A stretch of DNA of 64,000 bases from Kordiimonas lipolytica (GTDB taxonomy: Bacteria; Pseudomonadota; Alphaproteobacteria; Sphingomonadales; Kordiimonadaceae). The stretch covers positions 62,001 to 126,000 of the forward strand of contig NZ_LRUB01000011.1 of NCBI RefSeq assembly GCF_001550065.1, written 5' to 3'. Each line of letters starts with the position of its first letter. Within the stretch, counting starts at the first letter, position 1. Positions 8,978 through 18,044 of the stretch are shown here, piece after piece. A program made the position numbers and the translations under genes. A model generated the notes under the pieces. It worked only from the letters and a program-made list of their open reading frames with translations, ran no database searches and had not been told where the DNA came from.

Positions 8978-9895
8978 ATGAGTATCAGTTTCGAAGGCCA
9001 GGTGGCGATTGTAACCGGTGCGGGCGGAGGTCTTGGCCGGACCCACGCGCTTGAGCTGGCGCGGCGCGGTGCCAAGGTGGTGGTGAACGATTTGGGCGGC
9101 GATGTGCATGGTGTAGGTGGTTCGTCCGCAGCAGCAGAGGCCGTTGTGAAAGAGATCACCGATGCGGGCGGCGAGGCCATGGCCCACGGCGCCAACGTAT
9201 GTGACGCGGCGCAGGTGGCCGACATGGTTCAGAAAACCATGGACAAATGGGGCCGCATTGATGTGCTGATCAATAATGCGGGCGTCCTCAGGGACAAGAC
9301 ATTCGCCAAGATGGACCTTGAGGACTTCGAGTTCGTCATGAAAGTCCATGTGATGGGCTCTGTGACCTGCACCAAAGCGGTGTGGGAGATCATGCGCGAA
9401 CAGGCCTATGGCCGGATCGTCATGACCACGTCATCATCCGGGCTTTACGGCAACTTTGGCCAGGCCAACTATGGCGCGGCCAAGATGGCGCTGGTGGGCT
9501 TCATGAACACCCTGTGTCTTGAAGGCGGAAAATATGACATCCGGGTCAATTGTCTGGCGCCAATGGCGGCGACGCGCATGACTGAAGGCTTGCTGCCGCA
9601 GGCTGCGCTTGATCTGTCAACGCCTGAATCCGTGACGGCAGGCCTGATCACCCTATGTGACAAGGACGCGCCAAACCGCACCATTCTGGCTGCAGGCGCT
9701 GGTGGCTATGCCAAGGCAGTGGTTTACGAGACTGACGGCATCTACCTGAAGCCGGAAGACCAGACACCAGAGAACGTCCGTGCGGGCATGGACGACATCT
9801 CTAACCCTGACGGCCAGCAGGAGCTGGTGCAGGGCGGGCAACAATCAATGAAATTTATCGGAAAAGCCGCCGCAGCGCTCGGCGTGAAAATGTAA
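8978..9895 (+). CDS. SDR, (3R)-hydroxyacyl-CoA dehydrogenase of the MFE-2/17-beta-HSD4 type
   Basis: 305 residues. The N-terminus [21 protein letters not shown] and the following VNDLGGD segment are those of the SDR domain of multifunctional enzyme 2. [11 protein letters not shown] lies near residue 95 and the YGAAK catalytic motif near 165. The protein is about 50 residues longer than a minimal SDR, as in that subgroup. It should oxidise a (3R)-hydroxyacyl-CoA to the 3-ketoacyl-CoA with NAD. It lies between the MaoC hydratase and the thiolase, 21 and 16 bases away, so the three genes encode consecutive beta-oxidation steps. Confidence 0.88.
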   Translation: MSISFEGQVAIVTGAGGGLGRTHALELARRGAKVVVNDLGGDVHGVGGSSAAAEAVVKEITDAGGEAMAHGANVCDAAQVADMVQKTMDKWGRIDVLINNAGVLRDKTFAKMDLEDFEFVMKVHVMGSVTCTKAVWEIMREQAYGRIVMTTSSSGLYGNFGQANYGAAKMALVGFMNTLCLEGGKYDIRVNCLAPMAATRMTEGLLPQAALDLSTPESVTAGLITLCDKDAPNRTILAAGAGGYAKAVVYETDGIYLKPEDQTPENVRAGMDDISNPDGQQELVQGGQQSMKFIGKAAAALGVKM

Positions 9896-9911
9896 TTTAA
9901 GGAGAACTCCC

Positions 9912-11093
9912 ATGCGGGAAGCAGTAATCGTATCAACAGCCCGGACGCCGATCGGCAAAGCTTATCGCGGGTCTCTCAATGCCACCTTGGGCCCGACCCT
10001 TGGCGCACACTCAATCGCGCACGCTGTGAAGCGCGCAGGCCTTGAAGGCGGCGAAATCGAAGATGTGGTCTGGGGCAGTGCGCTGACCCAGGGGTCGCAA
10101 GGATCGAACATCGGCCGTTTGGCAGCCTTGCGTGCTGGTCTTCCGGTCACCGTGTCCGGCATGACCATCGACCGCCAGTGCTCCTCGGGCATGATGGCAA
10201 TCGCCACTGCGGCCAAGCAGATCATCTCTGACGGCATGGATATTGCCATCGGTGGCGGTCAGGACAGCATCTCTGTGGTGCAGAACGAGCATATGAACCG
10301 TTGGCAAGCTGTGGACAAATCCCTCGTGGAAATGCACCCGCATACCTATATGCCGATGCTGCAGACGGCAGAAACAGTGGCAGAGCGCTACGGCATTTCC
10401 CGAGAGGCCATGGACGAATATGGCTTGCAGTCCCAGCAGCGGACAGCAGCCGCCCAACAAGCCGGCAAGTTCGACGACGAGATTGTGCCGATTTCCACCA
10501 AAATGGTTCAGGTGAACAAGGAAACGAAGGAAATGACTTTCCACGACGTGACCCTGGACAAAGATGAAGGCAACCGGCCTGAAACCACACTTGATGGCCT
10601 GAACGGTCTCAAGACCGTGATCGAAGGCGGCACCATTACGGCCGGTAACGCCAGCCAGCTGTCTGATGGTTCTTCCGCATCTGTGTTGATGGAAGCCAAG
10701 GAAGCGTCAAAGCGCGGCCTGAACCCGCTTGGTATCTACCGCGGCATTGCGGTTGCAGGTCTTGAGCCGGATGAGATGGGCATCGGCCCAGTTTACGCCA
10801 TTCCAAAGCTTCTGGAAAAGAACGGCCTGAAGATGGACGACATCGGCCTGTGGGAACTGAATGAAGCCTTCGCCGTGCAGGTTCTCTACTGCCGTGACAA
10901 GCTGGGTATTCCGGATGAACTTCTGAACGTGAACGGCGGTGCGATCTCCATTGGTCACCCATACGGCATGTCCGGTGCGCGCATGGTTGGTCATGCGCTC
11001 ATTGAGGGCAAGCGCCGCGGTGCCAAATATGTTGTCTGCACCATGTGTGTGGGCGGCGGCATGGGCGCGGCTGGACTGTTCGAAGTCGCTTAA
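9912..11093 (+). CDS. Thiolase (acetyl-CoA acyltransferase)
   Basis: 393 residues, standard thiolase length. The nucleophilic cysteine is Cys90 in DRQCSSGM. The [10 protein letters not shown] motif provides the catalytic His near 350, and the second cysteine is in [16 protein letters not shown] near the C-terminus. It cleaves 3-ketoacyl-CoA with CoA to release acetyl-CoA or propionyl-CoA. An AAGGAGAA ribosome site precedes the ATG. It closes the hydratase-dehydrogenase-thiolase series; a terminator-like hairpin follows immediately. Chain-length preference cannot be judged. Confidence 0.93.
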   Translation: MREAVIVSTARTPIGKAYRGSLNATLGPTLGAHSIAHAVKRAGLEGGEIEDVVWGSALTQGSQGSNIGRLAALRAGLPVTVSGMTIDRQCSSGMMAIATAAKQIISDGMDIAIGGGQDSISVVQNEHMNRWQAVDKSLVEMHPHTYMPMLQTAETVAERYGISREAMDEYGLQSQQRTAAAQQAGKFDDEIVPISTKMVQVNKETKEMTFHDVTLDKDEGNRPETTLDGLNGLKTVIEGGTITAGNASQLSDGSSASVLMEAKEASKRGLNPLGIYRGIAVAGLEPDEMGIGPVYAIPKLLEKNGLKMDDIGLWELNEAFAVQVLYCRDKLGIPDELLNVNGGAISIGHPYGMSGARMVGHALIEGKRRGAKYVVCTMCVGGGMGAAGLFEVA

Positions 11094-11114
11094 GGCGAAA
11101 ACCGACCCAAAAGA

Positions 11115-11143
11115 GGCGGGCCCTGAGGGGCCTGCCGTTTTTT
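11115..11143 (+). terminator. Intrinsic terminator between thiolase and quinone reductase genes
   Basis: A nine-pair stem (GGCGGGCCC with GGGCCTGCC, one G-T pair) closes a TGAG loop, followed by G and six T. It ends only 14 bases before the ATG at 11157, and the ribosome site CAGGAG starts right after the T run. It therefore separates the thiolase from a co-directional gene with no room for a separate promoter after it. Confidence 0.8.
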
Positions 11144-11156
11144 CAGGAGATTTGAA

Positions 11157-12131
11157 ATGAAAGCCGTTCGTTGCCACGAGCTTGGCCCAGCCAGCAATCT
11201 GAAAGTTGAAGAAATCGAAGACCCAACCCCGGGCAAGGGTGAGGTGCTGATCGATGTGAAGGCAGGGGGGCTGAATTTCCCCGACGTTCTGATGGTTGCA
11301 GGCAAATATCAATTCCAGCCTGAATTGCCTTTCACGCCAGGCGGCGAGGGCGCAGGTGTTGTTGCGGAACTGGGTGAAGGCGTCACCAACGTCAAGGTCG
11401 GGGACAGGGTGATTTTCTTCAATCAGCAGGGTGCTTTCGCTGAAAAGGCTGTGGCGCCCGCGATGACGCTGGTGCCGATGCCTGAAAGCATGCCGTTTGA
11501 AGTGGCTGCCGGTTTCACCATCACCTATGCCACAAGCTATCACGCGCTTAAGCAGCGTGCGGATATCCAACCGGGCGAAACGCTTCTGGTCCTGGGCGCG
11601 GCAGGTGGTGTTGGCCTCGCGACAGTTGAACTTGGCAAGGCCATGGGCGCCACGGTGATTGCTGCTGCCAGCACGGACGAAAAGCTTGAGTTCTGCAAGA
11701 ATGCGGGGGCAGATCACCTGATCAATTATTCCAAGGAAGAGCTCAAGGACCGCGTCAAGGAAATCACCGGCGGCAAGGGTGTGGACGTGATCTACGACCC
11801 TGTGGGCGGCGATTATACTGAAGCCGCACTCAGGACCATGGCGCCCGGTGGGCGGCATCTGGTGATCGGGTTCGCAGCAGGCGATATCCCGCGTCCGCCG
11901 CTCAATCTTTGTCTGCTCAAGCAATGTTCGATCGTTGGCGTTTTCTGGGGTAATTTCGCCCGGGCCAACCCGAAAGTTCAGGTGCAGAATATGGTTGATA
12001 TGTTCGGCATGTTCGAAAAAGGCACCATCAAGCCGCTGGTGAACGATGTATATGCGCTGGATGATGTGGTCGATGCCTTCGCGTGCCTTAGCGAGCGACG
12101 CGCCAAAGGGAAGGTGATCTTAAAGCCATAA
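11157..12131 (+). CDS. NADPH:quinone oxidoreductase-like zinc-free medium-chain dehydrogenase
   Basis: 324 residues of the medium-chain dehydrogenase/reductase superfamily. The N-terminal segment GEVLIDVKAGGLNFPDVLM and TPGGEGAGVV lack the cysteine cluster of structural-zinc alcohol dehydrogenases. The nucleotide-binding motif GAAGGVGLATVELGKAMGA lies near 145. The closest pattern is NADPH:quinone oxidoreductase or the enoyl-reductase-like QorA/Nqo group. It might reduce an enone or alkenal in the same pathway or protect from quinones. It follows the thiolase in the same direction but beyond a terminator hairpin, so its expression may be partly independent. Confidence 0.88.
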   Translation: MKAVRCHELGPASNLKVEEIEDPTPGKGEVLIDVKAGGLNFPDVLMVAGKYQFQPELPFTPGGEGAGVVAELGEGVTNVKVGDRVIFFNQQGAFAEKAVAPAMTLVPMPESMPFEVAAGFTITYATSYHALKQRADIQPGETLLVLGAAGGVGLATVELGKAMGATVIAAASTDEKLEFCKNAGADHLINYSKEELKDRVKEITGGKGVDVIYDPVGGDYTEAALRTMAPGGRHLVIGFAAGDIPRPPLNLCLLKQCSIVGVFWGNFARANPKVQVQNMVDMFGMFEKGTIKPLVNDVYALDDVVDAFACLSERRAKGKVILKP

Positions 12132-12158
12132 AAGGACGCAGTCATTTCAAATAAGGCG

Positions 12159-12185
12159 GGCCGCGGCATGTGTCGCGGCCTTTTT
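12159..12185 (+). terminator. Intrinsic terminator after the quinone reductase
   Basis: A seven-pair GGCCGCG/CGCGGCC stem with an eight-base loop is followed by five T. It lies 27 bases after the stop at 12131 and marks the end of the first catabolic cluster. Confidence 0.8.
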
Positions 12186-12248
12186 CCATTTAATTGATTT
12201 TTACTAAAAAGCGTGGCAAAAGCTGGCTGTCTTTTTGGGAGGCAGCTT

Positions 12249-12440
12249 GTGCCACTGGTGACAATTGTCGTCGCGACATACAATCGGCCCAGCCTTTTGC
12301 GCTGTACGATCAAATCCATTCAAAACCAGACCTTTCAGGATTGGGTGAGCTTGTCGGAGCTGGAAATACTGTGCCGGACGCCCAAGCTGTTGACCAACGA
12401 AGCGCGCTCTGTGATTTCCGTTTTGCTCGGTCTGGCTTAA
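12249..12440 (+). pseudogene. Glycosyltransferase family 2 remnant
   Basis: A GTG with a GGGAGG ribosome site starts a 63-residue frame. Its first 32 residues (VPLVTIVVATYNRPSLL, then RCTIKSIQNQTFQDW) are the textbook N-terminus of a GT-A fold family 2 glycosyltransferase. After that the similarity stops and the frame ends; normal enzymes are 230-350 residues with a DxD motif further on, and none is seen here or in the other frames. The most likely reading is a gene that was frameshifted and deleted at its 3' end. The surrounding DNA is more AT-rich than its neighbours, which suggests decaying sequence. A functional short peptide is unlikely. Confidence 0.7.
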
Positions 12441-12469
12441 TTGACCGCGTTATGCATAGATTTTCAAAT

Positions 12470-12487
12470 TTCTGGACTGGTTAGTCT
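12470..12487. promoter_or_regulatory. TGGACT-N4-AGTC operator-like motif upstream of the patatin gene
   Basis: TTTCTGGACT-GGTT-AGTCTTG lies 75-90 bases upstream of the patatin-like gene. The same core occurs twice at 61391-61437 (TGGACT-GATA-AGTCTTG and TTTCTGGACT-ATAT-AGTCCA). Sharing of flanking bases (TTTC before, TTG after) argues for a common DNA-binding protein rather than chance. Confidence 0.4.
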
Positions 12488-12561
12488 TGAAAAAGGATCG
12501 TATGGCTGTATCTTCCTTTCCGTGAACGTAAACCAATCAGGTGAGCATGATCGGGGAGTGT

Positions 12562-13629
12562 ATGAAAGCCTTACGACTTATTGCAGGAAAAGAAGCGCGC
12601 CGTCGCATTGAGGAAAATGGCTTGACGCCTGACCTTGTGCGTCTTGTGGTTGGCGCCTCCGGCGGCCCGAAGTGGCTGATCCTGCGAGGGTTGGATCAGT
12701 ATGTTTTCGGCGAATGGCTGAAGGATGCCAAGGGCCCTATTGACATGGTCGGCTCATCCATCGGTGCCTGGCGCATGACACTCGCGTCACATCCCGACGC
12801 TGGGGCGATGTTCAGGACTTTTGAAGACGCCTATTTCAGCTACCGCAAGGAAGATGGCGCAACGCCCGAGGCTGTATCAAAAGCCTCATACCGCATTCTG
12901 GACCAGGTGATGGGGCCCGAAGCGCGTGATGCCATAATCGGCAACAAAGCCCGCAATCTCAATATCGTGGCCGTGCGCTGCTTGGGCGCGACGGCCAGCC
13001 AGTCAAGGCTTCTTGAAGGGGCCGGGCTTCTTGGCGCTTTTGCGGCTAACAGCATCAGCAGGCCACTTTTGGGGAATTTCTTCCAGCGCGCGGTGTTTCA
13101 TTCTGGTGACCATGTTGCCTGTTCGGGTGCCTGGGCAGGCTTTGAGCGGATAGACGTGAAGCTGCAGGCGGACGCAATCCACGACGCCTTGATGGCCTCT
13201 GGCTCAATCCCTTTTGTGGTGGAAGCAGTGCGTGACATCATGGGGGCGCCCAAGGGCGTTTACCGGGACGGCGGCGTGATCGACTATCATTTCGAGATAC
13301 CGTGGCAGTATAACGACGGCATTGTGCTCTATCCGCACTTCTATGGCCATTTGGTGCCAGGCTGGTTCGACAAGGCGCGCCAGACCCGGCGGGTGACGGG
13401 TGACGTGCTGGATCAGCAGTTGATCCTGGCGCCAACAGACGAGTTCGTGGCCAGCCTGCCAAACGGCCGGATACCGGACCGCAAGAATTTCACCGATATG
13501 GAAGACAGCGAGCGCCTGCCTTACTGGCGCCAGGTGGTGGACATGAGCTACCGGCTGGCAGAAGAGTTTGGGGAACTCTGCCAAAATCAGGACGCGCTGA
13601 TGAATAGACTTGAAGCCGCACCTGAATAG
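12562..13629 (+). CDS. Patatin-like phospholipase/acyl hydrolase
   Basis: 355 residues. The oxyanion-type glycine motif GASGGPKW is near residue 35, the nucleophile elbow GSSIGAW (G-x-S-x-G) near 70, and the catalytic Asp in the DGG motif (YRDGGVIDYHF) near 235. These are the Ser-Asp dyad elements of patatin-like lipases, which cleave ester bonds of phospholipids or other acyl esters. No signal peptide is seen. The frame extends to a GTG at 12541; the ATG at 12562 is chosen but is not certain. The acyl-CoA ligase 29 bases downstream could activate the fatty acids it releases. Confidence 0.85.
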   Translation: MKALRLIAGKEARRRIEENGLTPDLVRLVVGASGGPKWLILRGLDQYVFGEWLKDAKGPIDMVGSSIGAWRMTLASHPDAGAMFRTFEDAYFSYRKEDGATPEAVSKASYRILDQVMGPEARDAIIGNKARNLNIVAVRCLGATASQSRLLEGAGLLGAFAANSISRPLLGNFFQRAVFHSGDHVACSGAWAGFERIDVKLQADAIHDALMASGSIPFVVEAVRDIMGAPKGVYRDGGVIDYHFEIPWQYNDGIVLYPHFYGHLVPGWFDKARQTRRVTGDVLDQQLILAPTDEFVASLPNGRIPDRKNFTDMEDSERLPYWRQVVDMSYRLAEEFGELCQNQDALMNRLEAAPE

Positions 13630-13658
13630 TGGGCTATTATTAGGGAAGTGGGAGACAA

Positions 13659-15353
13659 ATGGAGGGATCATTGATGGACGAGGTGCCGTTTACCGAAAAG
13701 GACATGCTCGCGGGGCACCTTGGCGAAATGGTGGACAATTGCGTGCGCACCCATGGGGCGAAGTCCGCCTTCAGTTGCGTGCTGCCCACCGGCCACTCCC
13801 ACACCATGAGCTATACGGAGCTTGGTGAATATTCCGACGCCGTGGCGGCTTACCTGCGCGAAGAACTGGGGCTGAAGCCGGGCGATGTGGTCGCGATCCA
13901 GTCTCCCAACACACTGGCATACCCGGTTCTTGCCTTCGGTATCATGAAGGCAGGGCTGGTGATCACCAACGTGAACCCGCTCTATACGCCGGATGAAACC
14001 AATCATCAGTTGAAGGATAGCGGTGCCAAGGTCTGGTTTGTCATCGATGTATTCGGCGACCGGGTTCAGGAATCCATCAAAGATACTTCGGTCAGTCGCA
14101 TCTACCCTATTTCGCTGGTTGATTTCTTTCCGGGGATGAAACGCCACTTGTTGGGGTTCGCGCTCAAATACATCAAGAAGGCCGTGCCTGATTTTGGCGC
14201 TGAAAAGGCCGGGTCGATCCACGGCGTTATCCGGAAAGGGCGGAAGCACCTTGCAGCGGGCGCAAATATCGCCGCATACCGCGAAGGTGCCGGGCTCGAT
14301 GACGTTGCCATCTTCCAATATACCGGCGGCACAACGGGCCGCAGCAAGGGGGCGGAGCTCACGCACCGCAATGTTGTGGGTAATATTTCGCAGGCAAACC
14401 ACAGGGAAGGGGCTTTCAAGGCGCAGCCGGATGATGCCCTGATGCTGATCCTGCCGCTTTATCACGTTTACGCACTGGCAGTTGGTGCCATCAACAGCAT
14501 GCACCTGGGCATCCATGTGGTTCTGGTGCCGGTGCCCAGGCCGCTTTCAAACCTGAAACCTGTGTTCGAGAATTTTGATATCACCATCATGCCGGGTGTG
14601 AACACGCTATACCTTGGCCTGATGCAGGAAAAATGGTTCACGTCTATGCCGCCAAGTTCCCTGCGTCTGTGCATGTCCGGGGCCGCCCCCTTGCAGCCCG
14701 CCACGGCCGATGCTTGGGAAAAGCTGACTGGCGCACCAATCTATGAAGGTTATGGCCTTACGGAAGGTACCTGCGTTGTGGCATCCATGCCGCTTGACCA
14801 GCCACCTCGGCGCGGCACGTGCGGTCGTCCAATCCCGGGCACGGAAGTGCGTATCGTGGGCGAAGATGGCAAAGACCGCCCGCGCGGCGAGCCAGGCGAG
14901 CTGTGGCTGAGAGGTCCCCAGATTATGAAAGGCTATCTGAACAACCCTGAGGCCACCGATGAAGCCATCAACGACGGTTGGCTCCGCACAGGCGATGTGG
15001 CCATCTTTGACGAGGAAGGGTACCTGTCGATCGTTGATCGTATGAAAGACATGGTAATTGTATCTGGCTTCAATGTGTTCCCGACTGATATTGAAGACGT
15101 GCTGACGCGCTTTGACCGGGTGGCTGAAGCCGCCGTTGTTGGCGCGCCAGATGATGAGACTGGTGAAAAAGTGGTGGCCTATATTGTCAAGGCAGACCAA
15201 GACCTTACGGACGATGAAGTGATCCGGCATTGCAGAGAACACTTGACCGGCTACAAGGTTCCTAAGACTGTATGCTTTGTAGACGAGCTTCCCAAGTCAC
15301 CTGTTGGCAAGGTACTGCGCCGCGAACTGCGGGATATGGCGGCATCGATTTAG
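13659..15353 (+). CDS. fadD: Long-chain fatty-acid-CoA ligase
   Basis: 564 residues, the length of proteobacterial FadD. The YTGGTTGRSKGAELTH ATP-binding motif is near residue 215 (glycine-rich variant of YTSGTTG), GYGLTEGT near 360, the LRTGDVAIFDEEGYLSIVDRMKDM block near 445 and the terminal KSPVGKVLRRELRD lysine. The VSGFNVFPTDIED segment is typical of FadD. It activates fatty acids for beta-oxidation and acts at the inner membrane. A GGGAGACAA ribosome site supports the start. It sits between the patatin-like lipase and an SDR in one direction. Confidence 0.9.
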   Translation: MEGSLMDEVPFTEKDMLAGHLGEMVDNCVRTHGAKSAFSCVLPTGHSHTMSYTELGEYSDAVAAYLREELGLKPGDVVAIQSPNTLAYPVLAFGIMKAGLVITNVNPLYTPDETNHQLKDSGAKVWFVIDVFGDRVQESIKDTSVSRIYPISLVDFFPGMKRHLLGFALKYIKKAVPDFGAEKAGSIHGVIRKGRKHLAAGANIAAYREGAGLDDVAIFQYTGGTTGRSKGAELTHRNVVGNISQANHREGAFKAQPDDALMLILPLYHVYALAVGAINSMHLGIHVVLVPVPRPLSNLKPVFENFDITIMPGVNTLYLGLMQEKWFTSMPPSSLRLCMSGAAPLQPATADAWEKLTGAPIYEGYGLTEGTCVVASMPLDQPPRRGTCGRPIPGTEVRIVGEDGKDRPRGEPGELWLRGPQIMKGYLNNPEATDEAINDGWLRTGDVAIFDEEGYLSIVDRMKDMVIVSGFNVFPTDIEDVLTRFDRVAEAAVVGAPDDETGEKVVAYIVKADQDLTDDEVIRHCREHLTGYKVPKTVCFVDELPKSPVGKVLRRELRDMAASI

Positions 15354-15378
15354 GGGAAGCCTCAAATAGGGGCTGCTT

Positions 15379-16137
15379 ATGGATCTGGGACTTAAAGACA
15401 AACGCGTCATCATTACGGGGGCGACGCGCGGGATTGGTTTGGCAATTGCCCAAACCTTTCTGAATGAGGGCGCCAAGGTCGCATTTTGCGCCCGCAAGGA
15501 AGATGAAGTAGCCGCAAGGGTCCAGGAATGGTCTGACGCGGGGCATGAGGTTTGCGGGCGTGCCGTCGACGTGCGGCAGGCAGATGCCTATCTTGCCTGG
15601 CTTGAGGAAGCTGTTGGGGCACTTGGCGGCGCGGACATATTTATTCCCAATGTGTCAGGTGGCGCAGGGCAGGGGGAAGAAGGCTGGCGTACCGCTTTTG
15701 AGGTGGACATACTGGCAACGGTCAGGGGCTGCGAAAGCCTGCTGCCGCAACTGGTGCAGGGAAACGATGGTGCAATCGTCATCATTGCCAGTATTGCGGG
15801 TGTGGAAGCCATGGGGGCACCAGCACCCTATAACACAGCCAAAGCAGCGCTTATTTCCTATTCCAGCCAGTTGGGTGATCTTGCTGCCCAGCATGGGGTG
15901 CGGGTAAATGCCGTGTCACCTGGGCCCATTCACGTGGATGACGGATTCTGGGGACAGGTAAAGGACGCGCAGAAAGAGGCCTATGACGGCGTTGCGGCGC
16001 GGCATCCTTTCGGGCGGCTAGGGACAACGCAGGAAGTAGCAAACTGTGTGGCATTTCTTGCCAGTCCGGCAGCTTCATGGGTTACGCGGACCAACCTGGT
16101 GGTAGATGGTGGCTTCACTCGCAGGATTCAGTTCTGA
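15379..16137 (+). CDS. Short-chain dehydrogenase/reductase
   Basis: 252 residues. The ITGATRGIGLAIAQ glycine motif is near 10, an N-V-S-G variant (IPNVSGGAG) replaces the usual NNAG near 92, and the catalytic Tyr/Lys occur as YNTAK near 152. The C-terminus VDGGFTRRIQF is typical. The IPNVSGG variant is common in 3-oxoacyl-ACP-reductase-like SDRs of unknown substrate. It starts 25 bases after the ligase stop and is probably the last gene of the lipase-ligase-SDR unit. Confidence 0.87.
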   Translation: MDLGLKDKRVIITGATRGIGLAIAQTFLNEGAKVAFCARKEDEVAARVQEWSDAGHEVCGRAVDVRQADAYLAWLEEAVGALGGADIFIPNVSGGAGQGEEGWRTAFEVDILATVRGCESLLPQLVQGNDGAIVIIASIAGVEAMGAPAPYNTAKAALISYSSQLGDLAAQHGVRVNAVSPGPIHVDDGFWGQVKDAQKEAYDGVAARHPFGRLGTTQEVANCVAFLASPAASWVTRTNLVVDGGFTRRIQF

Positions 16138-16217
16138 ATACTCGGTCTGGTTACATATATTGCGCAATTGTCGGCAAGAGACTAATCTTGCCTAAACAAC
16201 CCATGTTCTGATGGCCG

Positions 16218-18041
16218 GTGTATATGACCCGAATGGTCAAATTCATTCCCTGGATAGCAGCAATCTTCGCGGTCATGGCCGCGGGTCCTGTTTACCTGTT
16301 TGCGGCTGAGGCTCCACCACCCGTTTGGCCACTGCTGGCGACCGCAGTTATCGGCGGCATCGCTGGTTTTACGCTGCGCCAATATATCCAGACCCATATG
16401 GTCGAGCCTGAAGGCGAGTTCCTCAAGCACCTGAAAAGCTGGGTGAACGGGGATAAAATCCGATATCTCGAAGCTCTTGAAGAGCTGAGCAACCGGCCTG
16501 ACCTTCAGGCTGCGCTGGAGACGGTTCACGCCACAGCGGAAAAGGCACGGGCCCGGCTGATAGAATTTTCTGAGGTGGAGTATAATCTACAGCAGGTGGT
16601 CCAGGACAAACGCCGGAACGAGGCGGTTCTCAAAGAACAGCGTGAAGCCTTTGCAAAACTTGCCAATGAGCTATCCAAGGCGCGGGATGCAGCAGAAGCC
16701 GCCAACGTCGCCAAATCCGAATTTCTGGCGACCATGAGCCACGAGATACGGACGCCGCTTAACGGCGTGATTGGCATGATCGACCTGCTGATGGACACGC
16801 AGCTTGACGAAAACCAGATCTATTTCGCCCAGACACTGCAGCAGTCTGCCCAGACGCTCCTGACCGTGATCAATGATATTCTCGATATCTCCAAGCTTGA
16901 AGCGGGCAAGGTGGAGCTGGATTTCCAGGCGGCAAGGATCGAAAGGGTAATTTCGGATACCATCCATTTCCTGGAGCCCAAGGCGAAAGAAAAGGGCTTG
17001 GATGTTACCTGGGAATGCGCAGATGATGTACCGGACGTGATTATCACTGATCCGACGCGGTTGCGGCAAATCCTGTTTAACCTGGTTGGCAATGCCCTGA
17101 AATTCACCGAGGTAGGCGGTGTGACTATACAGGCATCGCGTGATTATGCCTCTGCCGGGGAGCTTGGCATCAAGATCGTGGTAACTGATACCGGTATCGG
17201 CATCAGCAAAGATGCCCAGCGGCGCCTGTTCCAGAAATTTACCCAGGCTGATGCATCTACTACTCGGCGTTTCGGCGGAACGGGCCTCGGGCTGGCGATC
17301 TGTCGGCAATTGACGGTTCTGCTTGGCGGTGACATCGGAGTGGAGAGTGAGGAAGGCGAGGGCAGCAGCTTCTGGTTCACCTTCCAGTGCCGCGAAGGCA
17401 ACGAAGACGACCTCGTCGACGACTTCGGCTATGATTCAGACCTGTCCATCATGGAAGCAGCGGCCAGTCGGAAGCTACGGATACTGGTGGCAGATGACAA
17501 TCTGATCAACCAGCGGATCATCGACAATATGCTTGGCAAGCTTGGCCATGAACTGGTTGCGGTTGAAAATGGCGCTCAGGCATGTGCTCTCGCTGAAGAG
17601 CAGGATTTCGACCTGATCCTGATGGATATCCAGATGCCTGTTCTGGGCGGTATTGATGCCACAAAATGGATCCGCGCCATGGACGGCGAAAAGTCCAAGG
17701 TGCCAATTGTGGGCTGTACGGCGGATGCCTTCCCAGAGCAGATCGAACGATTCCGTCAGGCCGGTATGGAAGACGTGGTGACCAAGCCGATCAACCGCAA
17801 GCGGCTGCTGATGGTGATCAATCAGGTGTTGGGCGAAGAAATCCACGCCATTGTGAAGGAAGGGATGTTGCCTGACATTCCCCCGACTGCCGCGGAAAAG
17901 CCAGCGGGGAAATCCGGCAAAAAGGCGCCAAAAACTGCCAAGGCTTCCGTCAGGAAAGGCAGTCTGCAGGAGCCACCCAGCCCGACCGACACGAGCGGTG
18001 CCGATGCGCTGGATGGGCTTCTGGATGAATTGGGCGGGTAG
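16218..18041 (+). CDS. Hybrid sensor histidine kinase/response regulator
   Basis: 607 residues. Two hydrophobic segments (about 9-30 and 37-55) frame a short Pro-rich periplasmic loop, so there is almost no external sensor. A coiled-coil-like stretch leads to the H-box [10 protein letters not shown] with His175, then N, G1 (DTGIGI), F and G2 (GTGLGLAI) boxes of the ATPase domain. A receiver domain follows with the phospho-acceptor Asp470 in LMDIQMP. The last 50 residues are Lys/Pro-rich and end [12 protein letters not shown]. No HPt domain or separate response regulator is adjacent, so the phosphorelay partner is elsewhere. The start may instead be the ATG at 16224 or 16233. Confidence 0.9.
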   Translation: MYMTRMVKFIPWIAAIFAVMAAGPVYLFAAEAPPPVWPLLATAVIGGIAGFTLRQYIQTHMVEPEGEFLKHLKSWVNGDKIRYLEALEELSNRPDLQAALETVHATAEKARARLIEFSEVEYNLQQVVQDKRRNEAVLKEQREAFAKLANELSKARDAAEAANVAKSEFLATMSHEIRTPLNGVIGMIDLLMDTQLDENQIYFAQTLQQSAQTLLTVINDILDISKLEAGKVELDFQAARIERVISDTIHFLEPKAKEKGLDVTWECADDVPDVIITDPTRLRQILFNLVGNALKFTEVGGVTIQASRDYASAGELGIKIVVTDTGIGISKDAQRRLFQKFTQADASTTRRFGGTGLGLAICRQLTVLLGGDIGVESEEGEGSSFWFTFQCREGNEDDLVDDFGYDSDLSIMEAAASRKLRILVADDNLINQRIIDNMLGKLGHELVAVENGAQACALAEEQDFDLILMDIQMPVLGGIDATKWIRAMDGEKSKVPIVGCTADAFPEQIERFRQAGMEDVVTKPINRKRLLMVINQVLGEEIHAIVKEGMLPDIPPTAAEKPAGKSGKKAPKTAKASVRKGSLQEPPSPTDTSGADALDGLLDELGG

Positions 18042-18044
18042 CCT

